Program-made: the position numbers and the translations under genes | Shown: positions 58,160 through 64,000 of the stretch, piece by piece | How positions within the stretch are numbered: position 1 is the first letter of the stretch | Layout: each line of letters begins with the position of its first letter | NCBI GenBank assembly: GCA_037576215.1 | Contig: JBANDB010000002.1 | Span: 7,006,001-7,070,000, forward strand | Direction: 5' to 3' | Source: Armillaria gallica | Taxonomy: Eukaryota; Basidiomycota; Agaricomycetes; Agaricales; Physalacriaceae | Length of the DNA: 64,000 nt | The notes under the pieces: model-generated | What the model saw: only the letters and a program-made list of their open reading frames with translations | Told to the model about the DNA's origin: nothing | Database searches by the model: none

Positions 58160-59436
58160 TCATCAATGCGCCCATCTATACATCATCGTTAGCAAGAAGT
58201 AGATGTCTGACACGCGAATCCCTGACCGTGGTGTGTAGAGCAGGAACCTCTACTGGGGAGCTCATCGCTGGACTGTAGGCGAGAGGTGAAAGAGCTTGGG
58301 AGGCAAAAGGCGATGCGCCACCGCCAGGACCGGTATTTCATTGTTCGTATTACATGACTTTATTCCTCGGGCACGCGTCAGGAAGCTTCGACCGTGGAAA
58401 GTTTCGAAATCGTTTCGCTTGGAAATTACGAGCAATCATAACGAAACGAGGCGATTCTTGACAGGATCCAGCGGTATTCGCATTGATCTGTGTTTGCGCT
58501 CGTATTGGGTCGGAATCAGTATAATACTGGGGTATAATTTTAATCCCGTGCCCTTTGCCTGTGCCGCCGAGATGCGTTAGCCCCGAATCTCAGTCACCCT
58601 GCACTGCGGGCGAGGAGGTGGCGTGGCATCCATATGGATGGGGGAGGACCTTGAACGGGTGCCCATTGAACCCGTCAAATGATTCTAGGAGAAATCTGCA
58701 AATCTGCTAGCTTTTTTGCTGAAAAGCAACATACAAAAGATGACAAAAGTACCCAACAACACGGACCCGTCCAGGGCCAAGCTGTCACTGTCGGCAAATG
58801 GCGAGATAATGATGTCACCATCCTTATGCGGAGATCGGGCGGCTCGGGCCGGCTACCGTGGTGTTGGTGTTGGTGTCGGTGGCCTGGACCTGGCCCTGGT
58901 TCCGTTCAACGCACCACTGCTTTCAAAGTTCAAACAGTTCAGCTTCGACATAGTGCCAGTGATTTGTTGGCACGCCACCCCCTTGCAGAGGAACCCGGTA
59001 AGCCTACACGTGCGCAGAAGGCACGGTTGCCATGGTCTAACAGTGATCCTCCGTCCTTTTTGGACACGAAGAGTATCTTCGTGCGTATCCAACACAGTGG
59101 TCAGGAACTACTTCATTCCACGCTTCATTTTAATGACCGTCTAGATGACTGGATTGCCGACTTCTGTTATCGCCGGTTTACCTCCAAACCGACCCGGCGG
59201 GCGAATTTTCTGATCTCCTAATCTAACCTAGTATCGAGGAAAAACGTCTAACGAGACCCTTTCAAGGGGGAAACCATGAGTACGTCTTGCTATCCGGGGA
59301 CGAAAAATCCATCAGACGGAATTCACTATTTTTCAATTTGATACCGGACTAGAGGTCTCTCGGTCGATAAAGGAGACTTGATAAAACTTTAAGACGGTGG
59401 CATCCAGCTTCGGTACCTCTTAGCTGTCCTAACGAA
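58160..59436. other. No supported gene
   Basis: An open stretch at 58679-59221 exists in two competing frames (one with VPNNTDPSRAKLSLSANGE, the other with LLARHPLAEEPGKPTRAQKA) and a short GT-rich run near 58860-58880. Neither matches a known protein. The last 200 bases are the P450 promoter region. Confidence 0.35.
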
Positions 59437-61565
59437 ATGGACGCCCCTCTTCTCATTTCACTTGTTCTCTTTGGTTACTTGGTCTATGCCTATTGTCGCA
59501 AGCAACGCGCTCTCTTGCCTCCTGGTCCTCCTGGTCTTCCGTTTCTCGGTAATGCTCTCGACATGGCCGTAAAGTACCCCTGGTTAAAATATGCTGAATG
59601 GGGTCGCCAATATGGTAGGTATTCCAGCAAACATATTACTTGGTGCTCATCCCTTCAAGGCGATGTTATCTACCTCAATGCGGTGGGGCAGTCGATTATT
59701 GTGCTCAACTCAGCCAAAGCAGTTTTTGCTCTGCTCGACCAACGCGGCGGTATCTACTCAGATCGGCCGCGTCTAGTGATGGGCGGAGAGCTGTAAGCGA
59801 ATCTTTGAGTGTACGAGACATTTCTGACATCTGTAAATTACAGTGCCGGATACGTCCACAGTGTACCCCTCTGCCCTTACGGCACACGCTTACGGGAGTA
59901 CAGAAAACTTATCCTTGAAGTAGTCGGACCCCGGAAGGTGCAGCAATGGCGGCCTATCGAGGAAGAGAAAACAAGGATATTTCTCGGAGCCCTCCTTGAA
60001 TCCCCGGAAAAATTCCGCGACCATATCCGACAGTAAGGTTTGGTGGTTAACGCAATGGGTTTAACACTGAAGTCATTTGTAGTCATATCGCCTCCATAAC
60101 TTTTCTCATATCACATGGGTACGACGTTAGGCCTGAGGATGACCCACTTGTCGAGCTCGCCGACCGTGGTGATCAAGGGTTTTCGGAGTCTACGACTGCG
60201 GGCGCTTTTCTAGTGGATTCCTTCCCTATCAGTAAGTCCAGTCAATTTCATCTCTTTAGATGATTCAACGATGACATCGATTCCTAAGTGCTATATCTTC
60301 CGCGATGGTTGGGCTTTAATTGGATGAAGAAGGCTGAAAAGTTTCACAGAGATATGGAGGAACTTCGAGATATACCTTACAACTCCGTCAAGGAGCAAGT
60401 GGTTAGTACTGTCGCATATGTTTGTCGTGACGTCAGTGACCGACTGAACGCCATTCAATTAAAGATGAAAGGGACTGCCATACCTTCTTTTACCGCCAAT
60501 CTCATTCAGCGATATAAAAATCCATCACCGTACCAGGAAGACGTTAACAAATGGGTCACGACTGGATTCTATTCTGGTGAGTTCTCCGCGCTGTCCTCGG
60601 CGCAGGCGTTACAAACTTACCACATCTCCAATTATAGCCGGTGCCGACACAGTAAGCAGGCACTATCCGTCTTTTCAACTGTAACTAATCAGCAAATGGC
60701 TGTAGACCGTATCATCGCTATGCTCATTCTTCCTCTATATGACGCTTTTCCCAGATAAGCAGAAGAAAGCACAGGAAGAGATATCACGCGTAGTCGGGTC
60801 CGCACGATTGCCTGATTTCAATGATCGCGAAAGCTTGCCTTACGTTGACTCCTTACTGAAGGAAGTTCATCGATTGAATCCGGTTGGACCTCTGGCAGTA
60901 CCACACAAGTCGACCAAAGATGACTCCTACAACGTACGTTTGAACGGTACATTACCTCCTGTTCATACTCTGACGAACCCTTTTAGGGCTACTTGATCCC
61001 CTCTGGCTCTGTAGTGCTGCCTAACACATGGTACGTACCTCCAATCAAGAAGTTCTTAATTTCGGCTGACGATTTTTCCATAGGGCCGTAATGCATGATC
61101 CAGACACTTATCCGTCTCCCTTTGAATTCCTTCCCGAAAGATACTTGGAGCCCCAAAATGAAAGCAAAGGCATCAATCCAGATCCTCGAAAATTCGCTTT
61201 CGGATACGGTCGCAGGTCAGTGCTATTCATGGCTCCAGAATACTGGGAGATTTGTTAACAAATCCGTTGATAGAATTTGTCCCGGACAACTTCTCGCAGA
61301 CGATGAGTTCTATATCACTGTTGCTGCTGTCCTCTCCGTGTTCAATGTTCTTCCGGAGTCCGATAAAGAACACGTTAGGCTTCCTGATTGGTCTCGGAGC
61401 GAGGGATACCTCTCATCTACCATTTCGTGCGTTTTATATGTCAATCAGCATTCCGCTTTCCTCACGAGTCATGATAGGCATCCTGATCCTTTTAATTGTC
61501 GCATTGTACCGCGTTCGCGTGAGACCGAGCTACTGATCCGCGCGAGCGACCCTTCAAGACTGTAA
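59437..61565 (+). CDS. Cytochrome P450 monooxygenase
   Basis: Microsomal haem-thiolate monooxygenase. Nine or more short introns; every splice that I checked kept phase. N-terminal membrane anchor MDAPLLISLVLFGYLVYAY, then the Pro-rich hinge LLPPGPPGLPFLGNALDM, PYGTRLREYRKLILEVVGP (C helix), the I helix AGADT|TVSSLCSFFLYMT with the proton-relay Thr across an intron (60652/60714), FPDKQKKAQEEISRVVG, the ExxR motif in SLLKEVHRLNPVGPLAVPHK, PERF-like FLPERYLEPQN, and the haem loop FGYGR|RICPGQLLADDEF with Cys, also split by an intron. The end PFNCRIVPRSRETELLIR is typical of the basidiomycete group similar to O-methylsterigmatocystin oxidoreductases (CYP64-clan type). Length about 510, normal. 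Substrate unknown. Confidence 0.92.
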
Positions 61566-64000
61566 ACCATATCGCTTTCGGTATTCTTCCATTTTGAACA
61601 CTGCTTGCTAATATCTCGTTCGTTGTATTGTTAATTAGCTACCCCGCCTATACCCGGTCTTAAGACCATATAATTCGATGTTTAATATCTTACTAGTTGT
61701 TGGAAGGGAGCGATTAATTATTAGGCTTACCACCTTTTGAACACGTCGTTTTCATTATCAACGGTGATGGACGCGCGGAATTCATGCTGATCAGATGCCC
61801 CGCAAGAAATCATTGTCTTATGATCATCGGATCTTGAGTGGTGGCATGAACAGTACCATCCCTCCAGAGGTCCTCGCTCCCTCATTCTATCTCTTCATCA
61901 CTAAAGCGGACGTCCATCAGGCGAAATAAATAAATCTCCTTGAAGACCAAATGAACACATTGCTAAGAAGCACCGAACATAGAGCACAGTGGCGCATTAC
62001 CGCGCGTCGTCTTCAGTGTTCCTTTCCCACTGATTCCCACTAGTTCACACTCCACACTCGATCGCGAATCGAACAAACCTTAAAGGTTTCCGGCATCTAA
62101 GACTCCCTGAATGAGTAAAAGGCCGAGAAGAACCTTCACCGGGCCAATGGCAAGTAAGTGATACTGGAACAACATTTCCTCATTCACGTGGGAAGGATAT
62201 TCCAGTCGGACCGAGGGTTAACGTTCATTTTCAAGTGAATGGTGATGGTGGCCATAGATTCTCGAACGTTCAAACAACAAGGAAGAGGCTTCTCTGGACC
62301 GCTGTCCGAGTCCAATGTTGGGGCGACATGATAGTGCCGTTAAGGGCCCTGTCTCATTATGAAGAAGCCATATACCACGGCTCCGAAATCTGCATCAGCC
62401 AAGTAAGAGTGTCGCCAAACCCTCAGCAGCTTCCGACGCGCCCTATGTGCCCCGACAGTGTTATCGAAGCAACGATGTGAATTTGGTTTGTGCGGACTCC
62501 AGACCGACCGATGAGAATGCCTTGCGTAAAATTTTGTTGGCGTCAGAAAGCTTTCCAGAGCTGTATATATAGGACGGACCGGGATAGGCCTAACGTTCTC
62601 AAAGAAAAAAGATACGAGGTCCCGGTTGTTAATAGCTAGCGAATTCGAGATTCAACAAGAGTGATTTTGAATCGTGTACTTCGACTCAACCCATAGGGTA
62701 AAGGTACAAGTATGAATCATCGACGCTAGGGAGATGCCAAGGAAGTACTGTCAAAGTGAATTTGTAAAAAGGTGATGGCTAGAATCTGGATCGACTCATC
62801 AAAGAAATGGATTTAAACAGTCTGTAGCGGTGGCGAAAATGCGCCGGAACAAAGAAGAGCCCTGTTGATTCTTCAATGCAGATTTCGGATCCGCACCTGC
62901 CGTTCATCTTAAGAAGCCAATCATGGCATATCTTTCTGCTGAATTTCTCCGAGGGACAATTACACGTCCCACGCTTGGGGGAACAATACTGAGCATCCTG
63001 GATATAGAACGTATGGCTAAGCCACGCTGCCCGCCATTATGCTGATACGCGACGGAGGTGTATCGCGTGTATCACTTACCAGTCAAGCACTGGATGTCGA
63101 CGGCCTCGGTTACCTTTGTGTCTCGGAGACCGCCGCTGCGCATAAAAACGTCGCCGACGTGTTTCTCCATGCCCTCGCTAACGCCTGCGAAACGCAAGAG
63201 AATCTTGGACAGTGGGAAACAGTGTCGTTAACATCTCGCGGAACACCACCGATCGTGTCCGACATACGAAGTTGACATCCGAGATGCTCGAACAAGTTTG
63301 TGAAGTGCAGTCGCGGGCCCTTCCCACTCAGTCTTTCGACGTCGTTTCCCCGTTACACGTACATTTTCTGGAAAGGCTTCATGACCGTGCTAGCTGGGTC
63401 CCAATCAGTACTCAATGTGATGATTTACGCGAATCAAGGATACTGTATGTCCACTGCAGGTCTGACAGATGTCACGTCGACTTTGGACGTTGTTGTTAGA
63501 GATTCTGCAGGGTGGTCGAGTACGACAAATTGCTCTGAAGTCAGCGGATGGACCTTTCGCAAAGGTCTATTAATGGCATCGGATATGTCGCACTCATCGA
63601 AACCGACAAAGTCGGGTACAGCTTCCAGGGGATGAGGAAGTCACCAAAATGGAAGAAGGTGATAACGTCGAATCTGACGACCAACGTTAGTGGCCCTTAT
63701 GCGGTAGTCAAGCAATCCCAGTGCGTACACGACGTCGATGACCTTGCTCACGTTGGTGCATTCGACTGAGTCCCAGCGGAAAGATGTCGCAAGACGACTG
63801 CGGTACCACTGCGCACACAAAGACAATCGAGCGATTTTCTATTAGAGTGCTCTCTCGATCCATAACTCGCGATCCGCGGCATGAACGCGATTATCGTTCC
63901 AAAGCGTGCCCACGTTAATGTCGGACAAAGCTCGTCGGGTGGCTGGAGGTCATCCCGTAATACCCTACATCCGTCAATGTCTAAAATGGCGCAGCCAGTC
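61566..64000. other. No supported gene
   Basis: Intergenic DNA after the P450. The most coding-like frame is 63039-63275 on the plus strand (GLGYLCVSETAAAHKNVADV then FLHALANACETQENLGQWE), followed by competing frames to 63770. I found no family for it; it may be the start of a gene that continues past the window. Confidence 0.35.

Noticed and set aside
58679..59221. 180-codon frame upstream of the P450
   Set aside because: Two frames compete over the same stretch, composition is biased (Trp/Cys run), no family found.
63039..63770. Possible gene start near the window end
   Set aside because: Coding-like but changes frame several times and matches no family; left as unannotated.

Overview
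The window reads as nuclear DNA of a filamentous fungus, most likely an Agaricomycete (basidiomycete). Protein-coding regions are cut by many short (about 45-65 nt) GT-AG introns. There are HET-domain, caspase-like, fungal kinase-like, DUF3669-like, cytochrome P450, GH51 and MFS sugar-transporter genes, a fungal-type hAT transposon and a small inverted-repeat element. No tRNA, rRNA, CRISPR or bacterial operon signal was seen. All calls come from reading the sequence; exon borders are by eye.

Layout. 1-15 kb: a caspase-like gene whose two catalytic positions are replaced (1096-2665), a convergent intact kinase-like gene (3407-4303), a decayed kinase-like remnant (4.5-5.4 kb), an unrecognised gene (6872-10242) interrupted by a 2,195-bp hAT element (7752-9946) with perfect 8-bp target duplications, a 200-bp-period degenerate tandem repeat (11.9-12.35 kb), and a second, broken kinase plus a caspase fragment (13.5-14.95 kb). 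15-22.9 kb: the first acyl-CoA synthetase gene (15089-17856), a broken Old-Yellow-Enzyme gene (18566-19850), a third broken kinase (21051-22017), another caspase fragment and a fragment of an acyl-CoA synthetase. 25-35.4 kb, all on the minus strand: HET-domain protein, an orphan ORF, a frameshifted DUF3669-like protein, an MFS sugar transporter and a GH51 arabinofuranosidase. 36.5-54.7 kb: three more acyl-CoA synthetase genes on the minus strand, separated by a perfect 214-bp inverted repeat (40.0-40.7 kb), two related unrecognised genes (42.9-45.2 kb) and a broken SRPK-like kinase (49.2-50.7 kb). 54.9-55.15 kb: a 257-bp MITE-like element. 56-58 kb: a probable multi-pass membrane protein. 59.4-61.6 kb: an intact cytochrome P450. 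The last 2.4 kb has no gene I can support.

How it fits together. The window is a duplication-rich accessory region. Two families dominate: an ANL acyl/aryl-CoA synthetase family (four open copies and one fragment) and a kinase-like/caspase-like pair (one whole pair and two decayed copies in different relative orientations). Three of the four synthetases share an altered 'PLFHxTG' motif, a GC-AG intron and a close TATA box, while the fourth keeps the canonical motif; this suggests a duplicated, diverging subfamily. The transporter and GH51 genes sit next to each other and could act together on arabinose-containing plant polysaccharide. The HET gene and the catalytically altered caspase are candidate allorecognition or cell-death components, which is an inference from family membership only.
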